Of a stretch of 64,000 bases of DNA, positions 45,891 through 58,565 are shown one piece after another. The position numbers were made by a program, and so were the translations under genes. The DNA comes from Odobenus rosmarus divergens. Taxonomy: Eukaryota > Chordata > Mammalia > Carnivora > Odobenidae. The notes beneath the pieces are model-generated. The model searched no databases. It was not told the DNA's origin and saw nothing but the letters and a program-made list of their open reading frames with translations. Within the stretch, counting starts at the first letter, position 1. Every line of letters starts with the position of its first letter. The stretch spans positions 2,609,427 through 2,673,426 of the forward strand of contig NW_004450464.1 of NCBI RefSeq assembly GCF_000321225.1, in the 5' to 3' direction.

Positions 45891-46476
45891 TTCAAACTTT
45901 GGCGTTTCTAGCAAAAGTACTGCCAAACTTGTTCTTGACTGGACTATTTTGAATTGTTATCTTTGAATTGTACTGTTTCTATATTTCTTTATAAATCAAG
46001 ATTTTTAATACAAAGTCCAGATCAAGATTTTGCAACACAGAAAGCCAGCAAGCTCATAAAACATCCCAGGAAGTAAGAATTCAAGCAGTGAAAGAGAATG
46101 ATTGTTTGAGTTGTCATTGTTCACACTTGGATCACATAAGTTGTTATTCCAAATCAAAACCCAAGGTAATTTTTTGGTATTTTGTGATTCGCTGTAGACT
46201 TATCTTCATTTACGAGATAATATAAGAGGGTTTGCCCTCTGTCACATATGTGACTATTAAATATTTAGGGCTATAGAGTGAATTTCTCTATATTTTATAA
46301 ACAAATATTCTAAAGAAGACCAACATTTTTTATACAAATTAGGATAAGTGAGGATAATGACATGGCATGGAAAAATATTGTTGGCTTCTGCCAAGAACTA
46401 TTCTATTCCATAAATTAGGATATTTTAAAATAACATCTGGGGGGAGTTGCCATAAAGAAATAACTCATTAGGAAAG
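45891..46476. other. Unique AT-rich DNA, nothing recognised
   Basis: No coding or named repeat signal. Confidence 0.4.
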
Positions 46477-46510
46477 AAGTCTACCTGCAAAAAAAAAAAG
46501 TCTACCTGCA
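46477..46510 (+). mobile_element. Probable tail-only retro-insertion: poly(A) between a 13 bp duplication
   Basis: AAGTCTACCTGCA occurs at 46477-46489 and 46498-46510. Only A residues lie between. This is what remains when target-primed reverse transcription copies nothing but the poly(A) tail. A simple duplication with an A-run expansion is the alternative. Confidence 0.6.
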
Positions 46511-49500
46511 ATTACCCTGAGATCAGGACTCTTCTAACACTGTCACATAACTTGCAGAGTGAAACACTAGTATATCTTCATTTTAGAAAGGTTTAGAGAG
46601 AGCCTTAGTATCCTCAACCTTTCACATGGTACCTCCTAAAAAGCCATGTTCTATATCTCACACCACATGGCCTCTGCCTTCCAACTGTAATTCACATAAT
46701 CCGGTTATCTGGTTCTGTAAGAATTACAAAAGTCCATTTTAGAGGGTAATTGCCAGGTGAGTGATATCCAAGACTGAGAAAATGTAGATGATTAGATTTA
46801 GCAAAATGTTATAGCATGATTCATATTTGTTGATTGTGAAAATGCTTTGGGGAGATTGAATTAGCAGGGAGAAGACCTTTTAGGAGGCTCAGAGAAAAGA
46901 ATCTCAGGAGTATAATTTTGGAATGAATTAAGTTATTTGGGGACCTAAATGAGCATGTCTGAAAATTAATATAACAAAAGAAGAAGTGTATATGAGAGCA
47001 GAAAGTCAGCATACAGTCCAGATTGGTTTTGACATTTGACAAGCAATTATTATAGTGAAAGTAATCATGAAAACTCAAGATGCTAGTTTTCTAGTGATCA
47101 ATTTTGGCCAGAGTTTGACACAATTATCCAGTATTCAGACAAAAACAAAAATGCTAATTTGCTCAAAACGTATTTTTTTCTGTGTTATTTGAGTAATTTT
47201 CGTACATTACTAAACTTTGTCCAGCTGGTTCATAATTTTGGTTTTCAAGGCATCGTTTTTTAAAAACTTTTACCTTTTCTTTTCTCATAAAGCATCACTC
47301 ATGGCCAGGGCTCAGAACATAAAATTAACATCATAATTCTTAATAGTATTCTTCTTCAAGGGTACATCTTCATTTCAATTGGTAATAAGTTTTACAAATG
47401 AATGATTCTCAAATTATTTAAAGTGAATTACAGGGTGGCAGAATTGGTATAGAGGGAAAGGCCTTTAGAACAAGCATGAATTACAACCCAGAGCCTCCTT
47501 CCTCCTGCTGTAATTGGCCCTGATATTTGGGACGATGTAGCTCAGATTAAAGAAACCTTACTACAGGCTTTGGCAGAGGCTGCATTTATACCAGAAGGTA
47601 CCAGTGAAGGGATTAGGCTTAGTCATCCAGCTGCTTGGTCACCCACTATGCAGTGCTCCCCAGAAGTTTACATGATGGCCACAAAGCCCGCTGCCTTTCA
47701 GGGATGGAAACAGAGATGTCACTTTGAACAGTGAACAAGTCTCTGGGATAAACGATGACTTTGTTCTTCCACTATATCCTGCAGCATTCTTTGTACTAAA
47801 ATAATATGGGTAAGGAAAACCAGCTGAAGAAAAAGAAACATCTATATTGAGTTCATGTGCTCCAAATGAGAGGTCTTATGTTATTTACTGAAAAAAAAAA
47901 AATAGCACGGCATGTTAGCCCATAAGAACTACTTTATGATAGACAAAACTAACAGATTTTTCTCAAAAGTGCATTTGCTCACTTCAGAAAGTGATAGGCA
48001 TTTAAAGATAAATAAGGGGATGGGGAGCAAAATTCCTTAATCTCAGTCAGTGGTATTTGGTGGTGGGCTGTGGGGGTCCTTTGTCACTCTCAAAACCACA
48101 AAAAGGTGATTTGTGATGTGTTTTTGTTCAACTCCTTCCCCATGCATATTATCTCTGCAAGATGAATCTTCTCTAAGACATGTATTGCCCTTTTATGCTG
48201 ACTGCATGCGTGTGTATGCATAAAATGCCACATTTCCAATTAGGATGTGTATACTCAGGAAGGATGACATATCAGGGCTGTCAGGCTAAAAGCCCTACAG
48301 CGCAGGAGAATTTTCCACATCATTCTGTGGGTCTGCCAAGATTATGGGATGTGTCTATTAGTTTTCTTCATCTTCTCTTTTCTTACCTTTGATTCTAAGT
48401 CATCCTCGCTCTCAAGCTAGATACTGTTTTTTTTCTTCCAGACAGCTCCAGAAATAAAGTGAATTGCTGATCTCTCTTACTAAAATTTAAGTAACGCTTT
48501 GTTTTATCCTAGTAAGATGCACTCCCTGTTGTTTCCAATATGGATTAGTTTCCAACAATTTGACTTCACCTCTTCATGTAAAAAATGTGCTGTTAAGACA
48601 TTACTGAACAAGACTGCTTTCTGTGGAAGAAACTACAGTGGGAAATTTGTATTGAAGTCTAGCACTTTATGATGTCTTCTTTGAAAGTCTTAAACATTGT
48701 GCAAGTAGAAATGGCACAATATCAAGGTGCCATATGTTAGTGGCATATGAAGCCAGCGAATGACACCTAATAGGATAATAAGGTAAGCTCTTCAGAAAGA
48801 CATTATAAATCCTTGAAATATAACTATGATGTTTAGGAATACATAGTATTTTTCCTGAAAATTTTAAATCTTTGTATTGCTTACAGTCAAGGAGAAAGGA
48901 ATAGGATATAGATGGGAAAATATTGGTATCAAATTGGAAAGTCAGGTAAAAATATAACTTATCTGAGTATATTGCTTTCAAAAAGTTACAAAGATATGCA
49001 AAAGTATGATTCCTATTTTCACTAGATTCAACTTAGTAGTATATTAAATTAGAAGGTCAGAGGCCAGTGTGCTGCATTTATAAGCTATGTGGCTGGGGCC
49101 AAGAATTTGTGTGCTATGTTTTGAAAGCCTTGGGGATTCAAGCACTGTAAATGTGGACATCTCCCAACTCATCTGAAAATACCATTCACATCTTTATTAC
49201 TGCGAGAGAGATAAGATCACAGAACTTGAAGAGACACAGTAGATGATCTGGTCCATTTTTCCTGCTATTCACAGAGTAATTACCATATTTTTCCAGGCTG
49301 AGCAATCAATAATGCATTCTAATGCTTTCCATTTGGTTCTCTACAATATTGGTTTTAATGTCCTCATCTTGCCATTAAAAGTTCCTTTTCCCTAGTTTTC
49401 TAATCAGCTCAAGTTGTCTTTTTAAACGGAAAGCGGTAATAACCAGCTAATCAACAAAACACATTTGCTCTCCCTCAAAGCATGTTACAGAAAGCAGCTC

Positions 49501-49820
49501 AGCCCCTCACACTTAGTCCTTCTGATGATTGGGGGGGTGGATTTTATTATTCAAAGGGGGAAAAATCTAGGCGCATGAACAAGTAGGGCATTTTCTCTAG
49601 GCATATTTACTCAACATAAATGTGGGTTCACATTTAAGACTGCCTATATTGTTCATCTAAGTTTGACATTACCATTTTAATGCTGTAACTGCTAGCTCTT
49701 AAAGGCTTTAGCTTTATTAAAAGTTTAATGAAACAAGATTTGTTAACTCAGACATAGTATGTTTAGATTCTTTTTTTGTATAATAGATTCTTGCTTTGTA
49801 AGATATGTAGGCGCTCTTTC
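46511..49820. other. Unique DNA, nothing secure
   Basis: A stop-to-stop frame of 84 codons at 47480-47734 (+) and frames at 46821-47078 (-), 48180-48392 (+) and 48667-48981 (-) have no splice or domain support. An A run lies at 47889-47901. Confidence 0.35.
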
Positions 49821-49824
49821 TAGA

Positions 49825-49945
49825 TTGATGGAAGTATGGAAAAGATTAAGTGACTTCTCTGGGATCACCTCAAAATTGAGTGGCTCAGTCCAAATCAGAA
49901 ACCCAATCACAACCCTTTGCTCTATGCTTCAGGCCACATAGCTTT
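49825..49945 (-). repeat. MIR-like fragment
   Basis: 'gaaaagattaagtgacttct', 'aaattgagtggctcagtcca', 'aacccaatcacaacccttt' follow the MIR reverse complement. Confidence 0.5.
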
Positions 49946-49955
49946 CTATGTTCGT

Positions 49956-49977
49956 AAAAAAAAAAAAAAAAAAAAAA
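49956..49977. repeat. Poly(A) run of 22
   Basis: Uninterrupted A run. No element body can be recognised directly before it other than the MIR-like piece. Confidence 0.9.
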
Positions 49978-50685
49978 CAATATTTCGTGCATTAAAGAAA
50001 GGATGATGCAATTTATCTTTGCTGTTAATATCATTTGTTGTTTATTACAGAAGGATGTGCAGCCACGGGTAAGCTTGAAATTGGCCTTAATAAAAAAAAA
50101 AATGTTTAAGGCAGCATTACACCTGAAAATAAAATTTAGTGCTTATGTTCAAAATGTATATAGATTTTTTAATTCTCACCAACTATAGTGAAGGAACTAC
50201 TTCCACAAAATCATCAGGGAAAATTCCAATGACTCCACATCCCTGGAAATAACATGCAGGGATGTTATTCTAAGCCATTATTGAATTAACAATCAGCATT
50301 ACTCAGGCTTTATAAAAAGAAATGGATGAAAAGAGATCATTGCCCTCAGGGAACTTACAGTCTCCTTGGGAGTATGTAACAAGACACAGTAAACAAGAAC
50401 AAAGTGTGCAAGACTCGTGCACTATTGGGTAAGCCCTAAATTTAGTGATTAAGCACTAAATTCTGTTTTATAGATTGACTCTCCATTTAGTGAGAAATCA
50501 GAAGAGATAAAGATCGATCCTGGCTACTTAGAATACATGGGAATGTTCTCGAAGAAGTTTAAAGTGAAGCTAGATCTCAGTGGATGGATCCACAGAGAGA
50601 GGGCAAGAGGAGAGATGTTCTGGGTGGGCTATGGGGAAGTAAACATGATATGCTCTGAAAAAGGGAAAGCTGCTTAGGAGACAGA
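49978..50685. other. Unique DNA, weak L2-like text
   Basis: 50330-50400 ('gccctcagggaacttacagt') resembles L2-type reverse-complement sequence. Nothing else recognised. Confidence 0.35.
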
Positions 50686-50699
50686 GAATAAAAGGAAGC

Positions 50700-50800
50700 C
50701 TGCTCATTTGGTCATCAAATCAGCAAATATTTATGGAGATCCCACCATTCTAGACACTGGGGATATGGTAGTAAGAGAAGGAAAAAAGGAGGACAAATCT
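50700..50800 (-). repeat. L2-like fragment
   Basis: 'tcagcaaatatttatggaga', 'tagacactggggatatggta' follow the reverse complement of an L2 3' end. Confidence 0.45.
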
Positions 50801-50814
50801 CCCATAGCACTTCT

Positions 50815-51110
50815 CCCAGCAGGAAACACAGGGCTTATCTAAACAGCCTAAGAGAGGGAAGTATAATGAAAAGATTATTTATAAAGGTAGGAGCAGGTTT
50901 TAAGGAAATCAGCAGAGGCTGTATAATACCCTAAAGCCAGCAATACTAGGAAGCAGCCACCACCTCTACTTTTGAAGGGACAACAGGAAGAAGTTACCAG
51001 AACCTAGAGAGAAGGTCCAAGAGAAGGGCTGTCTGGCAAGAGGTGTGGCATTTAGTAAAGATCACTATCAAGTTGCAGTGACCCTGCTGGGAGTGAATCT
51101 AGTGAATAAA
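50815..51110 (+). repeat. Ancient dispersed repeat, copy B
   Basis: Same pattern as 9885-10190: 'cccagcaggaaacacagg', 'aagattatttataaaggt', 'ccaccacctctacttttgaa', 'gaagttaccagaacctagag'. This copy is better preserved. Family not named. Confidence 0.5.
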
Positions 51111-51269
51111 TATCCCAACTCCTGCCTCTCTATTTCCTCCTAACGTTTCCCATTTGCTGATTCCAACTACAAGGCACAAAGCAAAGGGGCCACTCAATGT
51201 AGTCAGTACAGATCTCTGCGAGATGGAGAAGAGTGGAGATGACATCTGAAGAGGAAAACAGAAGTGTTC

Positions 51270-51880
51270 AGCATAGTCTTCTGTATCAACCAGGAGACTA
51301 CCAGAGAAGTTAAACCAGTGGGATAAATACACACACCTGTGCGTGCACACACACATACACACATAATGCACATATATAAAAAGTAGATGCATATAAAGAA
51401 AATGTATAAAAATATAATTTATGTTTTACGGATAAAATTTATACTTGCATATAATTTAAATGTGTAAGTCTATGTGAATATAAAATACGTAAATATGTAT
51501 GTATTTCATATATATACACCCATATGTATTTTTCATATATTTATAATGAGATTCATTTCAAGGAATATGTTTTTACACGACTGAGGGGTCTGGCAAGTCT
51601 GAAATCTAAAGGATAAGCCGGTAGGCTGCAAACTCTGGAAAAGACACTGAGGCTGAAGTCCACAGATAGAATTTCCCCCTCACTGGGGAAACCTCAGTTT
51701 TTCTCATAAGGACATTCAACTGATTGGATAAGGCCCACCCAGATTGTGGAGGATAGTCACCTATATTAATGTCAACTGATTATACATGTTCACTGTATGT
51801 ACAAAATACCTTCATAGCAACACCTAGATGCGTGTTTAATTGAACAATTGGGTGTTGTTGCCTAGCCAAATGAACACAAA
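51270..51880. repeat. Ancient dispersed repeat with an inner CA/AT-rich microsatellite
   Basis: 'gataagccggtaggctgca', 'ctgaagtccacagatag', 'gattggataaggcccaccca', 'ggatagtcacctatatta' follow a common old mammalian repeat. About 51330-51376 is CA-rich and 51380-51560 is AT-rich. Family not assigned. Confidence 0.45.
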
Positions 51881-51884
51881 AAAA

Positions 51885-52830
51885 TAATCATCACAGTCTC
51901 TGTTCTTATCGACCTTGTATTTTAGTAGAGAACATCAGAAAAAAACTGTTTTTAATTTTTTTAAGTCTACCTTCCAGGTAGTGATAAGCTAAGAAGAAGA
52001 AAGCAGAGTATTTGGATAAGGAGGGATGAGAGGCACTATGTCTTAGGGTAGTCATGGAAATATTTAAGACCTGACCTTTGTGCTGAGACCTGAATGAAAC
52101 CAGGAAGTGAGCCATTTGGATAACAAGGGAAATTATTCCAGACAGCCCAGAAAAGGCTCTAAACTCCCCCTGTTCAAGGATTAGTAAGAAAGCTGGTTTG
52201 GGAGCCAAGGTAGCAAGGAAAAGAGTGGGAAGAGATGAGATTAGACAATGGCAGGGGTGGGACTAGGAAGGGCTTTTGAAGCAAGATAAAGATTTTGGGT
52301 TGTATTTTAAGTGAAATAGAAAGCAGTTAAATCATTTGGAGCTGAAAATTAATATGACCTGACTCTGACTTCATTGGTGTTTTTAAAGAACCACTGTTGC
52401 CTTCAGGTGGAGAAAAGATCATAGGCATCAGGAGGTGAAGGGGGAAACAGGTGGGGAGCTCTGTCCTCTCCAGATTGGATTAGAGCTATGGTGGTGGAGA
52501 CTCTAACATAATCGGAAGGTCAAGCCAATATGATTTGCTTCGTAGACATGGCACATATTGAGAGAAATCAAGACAGTTTGATGTTTGGCCTGAGCAACTG
52601 AGTAAATAGAATTACTTACTCAAATGCTGAGATGTAAAAGACCAGGCAAGGCCAACTTTGGGATTTGGAGGATGGGGATTCAGAATTCTAGTTTGGAAAT
52701 ATCAAAGTGTCTATTGCTCATCCAGTTGAAAATGTTGAGTGGGCTGTTCGTTTCAGGAATGCAGGAGAGAGGTTAGGGCCGTAGAGATAAATTTGGTAGT
52801 TACCAGCATAAAGATATTAGGAAGAATAGG
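51885..52830 (-). mobile_element. Long L2-like ancient LINE fragment
   Basis: In reverse-complement orientation: 'gacctgaatgaaaccaggaa', 'aagattttgggttgtatttt', 'aaagaaccactgttgcc', 'gtttggcctgagcaactgag', 'tccagttgaaaatgttgagt' and 'gagataaatttggtagttac' follow one long old LINE text in order. The class (L2-type) is by recall. No reading frame is left. Confidence 0.5.
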
Positions 52831-52910
52831 TAAGAACAATTGATAGGTATAATGGGGTAAATTATGATAAGGGATCAGCAGGCTTTAACAGTGAGATAGG
52901 GAAGCAGCTT

Positions 52911-52938
52911 GTGTGTGTGTGTGTGTGTGTGTGTGTGT
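52911..52938. repeat. (GT)14 microsatellite
   Basis: Perfect dinucleotide run of 28 bases. Likely length-variable. Confidence 0.97.
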
Positions 52939-52944
52939 CACTTA

Positions 52945-53060
52945 GTACTCTGAGCTCCTTCAGAGAAAAAACGTGCCTTATGCCTGTTGGATGGTTAGCA
53001 CACAGCTATGGAGCTAGCACATGATGGCCTCTTGGCAACTAATGAATGAATGAATGATTT
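52945..53060 (+). repeat. L2-like 3' end
   Basis: 'ctgagctccttcagaga', 'gctagcacatgatggc', and the ending 'taatgaatgaatgaatgatt' follow the L2 3' end. Confidence 0.5.
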
Positions 53061-53239
53061 AAGGGATTAAAGGCCACTGACTGTCAGAAACACTGGCCTG
53101 GCATGATCCAAGTCCCTTCCCCCTGCCCCCAGGAAACTACACAAAAAACAGACTTCACCACAGATTGCTTGGCAACTGCTCAGTTGATCTAAGCTCGTGG
53201 CAGAAGAAGCAAGGTCCTTAAAGGTTGACAGAAAACTGA

Positions 53240-53300
53240 ACTGCAGCCCCAGCTGTTACTTACTAGCCATGTGACTTTGGCTGATTATTAAGCAATCAGG
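53240..53300 (+). repeat. MIR-like core fragment
   Basis: 'cttactagccatgtgacttt' followed by 'ggctgattattaa' matches the MIR core. Short. Confidence 0.4.
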
Positions 53301-53309
53301 AATTCAGTT

Positions 53310-55905
53310 CTGTCAATAAAATGTATGTGCATCCAGCACGGTGCTTGGCACATGAAAGTGGAGGAGACAACTCAACCTCCTTACTCGTTTCCTGGGAACC
53401 TCATTAAAAAGACCTGGAACTGCATCATTTATTCATTTTAAATATCTGTTTCATGGCTACAGAGCTCATGAAACTAGTTATAGTTCTAAATTATGCAGGT
53501 TTGGCTTTGTTCTTTAAGAGCTTTGGAGCTAGCTGAAATCTGTGCATGTAATTAATGTAATCATTTCAGTGATTCTTGAAGTTCTTGCTACTGTTTTCCT
53601 CATTGTAGGCCTCCTTTCCATCTTCAAATAACTTTTGTTGAAAGCTGACGACATACTGAATAGTGTTCAAGGCATTGTGGGTAGAATGGAGTTCTGGTAC
53701 CATCGCAGATTCATGCTCATCTTGTCAGTAGTTAAGCCTATGATTTATAAATTATATTTATATTGAACCACTGACTTGACGGTTAATTTTCAGAAATGGC
53801 TTTCTCCTTCCTTCCATAGATAAAAGAGAACAAATGCACTCATAGGACAGAAAGTTTGGGAAATTTTATGACAACTCCCGACTCATAGAAAATAAAATAT
53901 AGGTTATGCAATTTTAAACTTCAGGTGGCATATAAAAATAAAAAGATACAGTTGTCCTCAAGGAGCTAACAAGGTCCATGAGATAGGTCATGATGTATGG
54001 GAGAGTACATAGAACAGGCACTGGGTAAATGAATGAATGAGAAAAACAAAATAATGAAAGATGTAATAATTTACAGATGTGTATGATTCATTCCAGCAGA
54101 AGTTATCATGGATTGCCCTATGGTGGAGACAAGATTTGAGCTGGAACTTCAAGAAAAAGGAAACTTTTGTAATACATGACTGAAGAACAACATTTCAGAC
54201 AATGGAAACTAGAAGGTGTAGTATATACTCTTAACACACCTGGTGTACAGGGAATAAACCAGGAAATAGTAGAAACTGAATACCAGTAGGCCCTGAATAT
54301 GTAAGTTAAAATCTGGGTTGTATTTAATGGGTAATATTGATAGGTATCATTGAGGTACTTTCGTTGTAGATAACAGAAAATTCAACTCAAGCCTAAACAC
54401 GAAGGACGTCATTAGCTCGTGTACCTGGAATTCCAGCCAAATAATAGATGCTGGTGGTGACTTTGCTCTGTGGCTCCATCTTGGACCGCTGCTCTCCTGG
54501 TTCTGCCCTCCTTTCTGTGCTGGTATTTACATCTCGACTGCTGTTCAGACTTCACATCTATGGATGACACCATCCAGGGGAAAGGAAATGGCTCTCTGTA
54601 TGGCATTCTCCGGAGTCAGTTCTAACTTGCAACTTCCAGTTACATCTCACTTGCCGAATTAATTCACCCACCCCATCCAGAACCAATTTCTATTATCATA
54701 TCAATATCCTTTTGGCTCAGACGTAGAACTCTGAACCAATCACTGGCAAGGAAGATGGGATTACTGTGTTTCAGCTTGACACTCTGGGGCTGCCCATGGA
54801 GTGGGAGTCAGTCACCCAATCACTCAGTTCCTACTTTGGGGGGCAGGGTGGGGGTCGTGGTGAAACAGGTATTGAGAAGGTAACTTCAGTGTCCACCCAC
54901 TCAGGGGGAGTTATTGAGGTGTTTTATGCATGAAAGCCACATGAACAGATAATCCTATTAAATATTAATTTGATGGTGACTTAATGATTTGCAAATAGAT
55001 AAAATAAATTTATTTTTTTAAATAACTTTAACAATAAAACTTCAAGAAAAAGGCAAAGAAATTAAAATAAGAATACATAATATAAATAAAAATGCTCTAT
55101 TTATATGAAAAAATATACTCTGCTGGTATTTTAAAACTGTAAACTAAAACATAAAAAAGTCTACATTTTCCCATCTCAATTAGATTTTCTGAAAACTAAC
55201 GTCTATTGCTGTTGTGGAGTTACCGTAGTGGAATGAAGTAATATAACACTTCTGGAAAGAGATTTAACATTATGCTTTAGAAGCCTTATCAATATAATTA
55301 CACTGACAGGACTGTGTCTTAAAGAAATAATTAGGAATGCAATTAAAGATCTATATATAAGGACTTCCATAGTAGTGTTCTATATAATAAATAAAACCTG
55401 AAAAGACCAGCAGGGAAATGGCCAAATAAGGAAAAGTTCATAAATGGAAAACTATGTAGCAGAAAAATAATTCTGATCATAAAGGAAAATATTCAATATA
55501 ATAATAATTTTTAAAGCACCAGGATGGCAAATATATACTTTAAAAAAAAAAACAATTTTTTGAAAAGAGATTTTTTTTTAAAGAATGACACTTTTAAAAG
55601 TTCTACTGCATTTTCACTTACTTGGATTAAGTGCCTGCCTTAAGAAAAACAATATTTCAGCTTGCTGAGCGTAAGTGAGTGATTTTTTAATATAATCATT
55701 ATAGTGACTTCTAAAGTCTTTCTCCTAACTTTCTATAACACAAGGTTAAAAGCAAAACATAATAAAATGAAATAAAACAAAATTAAAGCAAAAAATAAAA
55801 ACCACAGTTGAATTGTAAAACAGCAGTATTATTCATTCAAAAATATTGAATCTACCGTGAAACTGTCATTGTTCTGGGTGAGAGCATACCCAAGTATTCA
55901 CAAAG
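53310..55905. other. Unique DNA, nothing secure
   Basis: A TGAA run near 54030-54042 hints at another old L2 end. The frame at 54412-54606 (-) has no support. Confidence 0.35.
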
Positions 55906-55909
55906 TTAT

Positions 55910-57926
55910 TAAAATGAGTTTGATATTTTTTACTGAAGTATAGTTGACATACAACTATACATTAATTTCAGTGATTTGACAAGTTTATGTTATGCTATGT
56001 TCACCACAAGTGTAGCTACCATCTGTCACCATACAAGCCTACTACAATATCACTGACTATATTCTCTATGCTGTGCTTTTTATTCCCATAATTTACTCAT
56101 TCCTAAACTGGAAGCCTGTATCTCCCACTCCCCTTCACCCATTTTGCCTGTCCCTCCACCTCCCTCCCCTTGGGCAACCATTAGTTTGTTCTCTGTATTT
56201 ATAGATCTATTTCTGCTTTTTGTTTAATTTTTTTTTGTTTTTTAGATTCCACATATAAGTGAAATCATATGGTATTTGTCTTTTGCTGTCTGACTTATTT
56301 CACTTAGCATGATACCCCCTAGGTCCATCCATGTTGTCACAAATGGCAAGATCTCATCTTTTTTATGGCTGAGTAGTATTCCTGTGTATGTGTGTGTGTG
56401 TGTGTGTGTGTTTGTTTATCACACTTTATTCATTCATCTATTGATGGATACTTGGGTTGCTTCGATATCTTTGCTATTACGAACAATGCTGCAATAAACA
56501 GAAGGGTGCATACATCTTTCTGGATTAGTGTTTTCATTTTCTTTAGGTAAATACCCAGTAGTGGATTCCTATGGATCATTCAGGTATTTCTATTTTTAAT
56601 TTTCTGAGGAAACTTTATTCTGTTTTCCACAGGGTTGTACCAATTTACATTCCCGCCAACAGTGCATGAAAGTTCCTTTTTTTCCACATTCTTATCAACA
56701 CTTGTTATTTCTTGCCTGTTTCTAGCCTTTCTGACATGTGTAAGGTGATATCTCATTGTGGTTTTGATTTACATTTCCCTGATGATGAGTGATAAGCATG
56801 GTTTAATATGCCTGTTGGCCATCTGTATGTCTTCTTTGGAAAAAATGTCTATTCAGGTCCTCTGCCCTTTTTTCAATTGGATTATTTGTTTCTTAGATGT
56901 TGAGCTGTATAAATCCTTTATATATTTTGGATATTAACCCTTTTTCGGGTATATCATTTGTAAATATTTTCTCTCATTTATTTGGTTGCCTTTTCATTTT
57001 GTTGATGGTTTCCTTTGATCTGCAAAAGTTTGCTCTTTTTTTTTCTTTTTTCTTTTTTGGTGTAGTCCCAATATTTTAATTTTGCTGTTTCCCTTGCCCT
57101 AGGAAACATATCTAAAAAACTTTGTTATAGCTGATGTCAAAGACATTACTGCCTATGTTTTCTTCTAGAAGTTTTGTGGTTTCAGGTCTCACAGGTAGGT
57201 CTCTAATCCATTTTGAATTTATTTTTGTGTATGGTGTAAGAAAGCAGTCCAGTTTCATTCTTTTGAATGTTGCTGTCCAGTTTTCCCAGCACCATTTTTT
57301 GAAGAGACTGTCTTTATCACACTGAATATTTTTGCTTTCATCGTCAGAGATTAATTGACCATATAAGTGTGGGTTTCTTTCTCGGCTCTAATCTGTTCCA
57401 TTATCTATGTGTCTCTTTTTGCACCATTACCATACTGTTTTGATTACTACAGCTTTGTAGTATGTCCTGAAATCTGGAATTATGTTACCTCCAGCTTTGT
57501 TCTTTCTCAACATGGCTTTGGCTATTTGAGATCTTTTGTGACTCCATACAAATTTTAGGATTATTTGTTCTAGTTCTGTGGAAAATGCTGTTGATATTTT
57601 GATAGGGATTACTTGAATCTAGATTGCTTTGAGTGGTATGAACATTTTAAAATATTAATTTTTCCAGTGCACAAGCTTGGAATATCTTTTCATTTGTTTG
57701 GGTCATCTTCAATTGCTTTCATCAATTTTTTATAGTTTTCAGAGTACTGGACTTTCACCTTCTTGGTTAGGTTTATTTCTAGGTATTTCATTATTTTTGG
57801 TGCAATTGTAAATGGAGTTATTTTCCTAACTTATCTTTCTGCTACTTCATTCTTAGTGTATAGAAACCAATTTCTGCCTACTAATTTTGTATCCTGCAAC
57901 TTTATTGAATTTATAAAATGGGTTTG
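55910..57926 (-). mobile_element. 2 kb L1, minus strand, with 13 bp TSD
   Basis: Body about 55923-57913. It reads, from left to right, the reverse complement of the L1 3' UTR ('actgaagtatagttgacata', 'ctaccatctgtcaccataca'), then ORF2 from its C-terminus ('tgaggaaactttattctgtt', 'caatttacattcccgccaac') towards the reverse-transcriptase part ('gtatcctgcaactttattga'). TAAAATGAGTTTG at 55910-55922 and TAAAATGGGTTTG at 57914-57926 (one mismatch) are taken as its duplication. The 3' UTR is of an older L1 type than the copies at 16.6 and 58.6 kb. All frames are broken. A (TG)n run at 56389-56411 lies inside. Confidence 0.85.
56389..56411. repeat. (TG)11 microsatellite inside the L1
   Basis: Dinucleotide run within the reversed ORF2 end. 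Confidence 0.9.
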
Positions 57927-57929
57927 CTA

Positions 57930-58335
57930 ATTTTGATGCTGGGGTCATGGTCCTTGAATCATGAAAGTGGTTATTAAGATACTTTACAATATTGATCCTT
58001 GGAGTGGGGTGTTGGCTACATGGGGATTGATTCCATTTTTTCTCTAATTTTGTTCATATTTTGAAATTTGCATGATAAAAAGTGACAAATAATTTACATG
58101 GAACCAATGAAGGCATTTCTAACCCACAATGGTTAGTTTTCTAAAACTTAAAACCTAAACCTTTCTCAATTATTGCATGTACACTTGTCCAGTTAACAGA
58201 ATTTGAAAATACAAGTCTTTTAAATAAGGATAAACAATACATTTGCATAGGCATAAACTGTGTATGCATCTTAGATATCATTTAATATATTGCAGATGTA
58301 CTTTATAATCATATGCATGTATCAAACTTTGTATT
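57930..58335. other. Unique AT-rich spacer between two L1s
   Basis: No coding or named repeat signal. Confidence 0.4.
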
Positions 58336-58545
58336 AGAAGTGGTCTTTTTGGGCACCTGAGTGGCTCAGTTGGTTAAGTGTCTGCCTTCAGCTCAGGTCA
58401 TCGTCCCAGGGTCCTTGGATCAAGCCCAGCATAGGGCTCCCTGCTCAGCGGGCAGCCAGCTTCTCCCTCTCCCTCTGTATGCTCTCTCCCTCTCTCTCAA
58501 ATAAATAAATAAATCTTAAAAAAAAAAAGAAGTAGCCTTCTTTTG
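58336..58545 (+). mobile_element. CAN-SINE with decayed TSD
   Basis: Body about 58351-58527. AGAAGTGGTCTTTTT (58336-) and AGAAGTAGCCTTCTTTT (58528-) flank it. The tail is AAATAAATAAAT then A. Confidence 0.9.
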
Positions 58546-58565
58546 GTACAGGAAAAAAATGGTAT

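Noticed and set aside
47480..47734. 84-codon stop-to-stop frame on the plus strand with plausible amino-acid composition (D-I-W-D-D-V-A-Q-I-K-E-T...)
   Set aside because: No start in context, no convincing splice acceptor or donor, no recognised domain. Frames of this length arise by chance several times in a 64 kb window.
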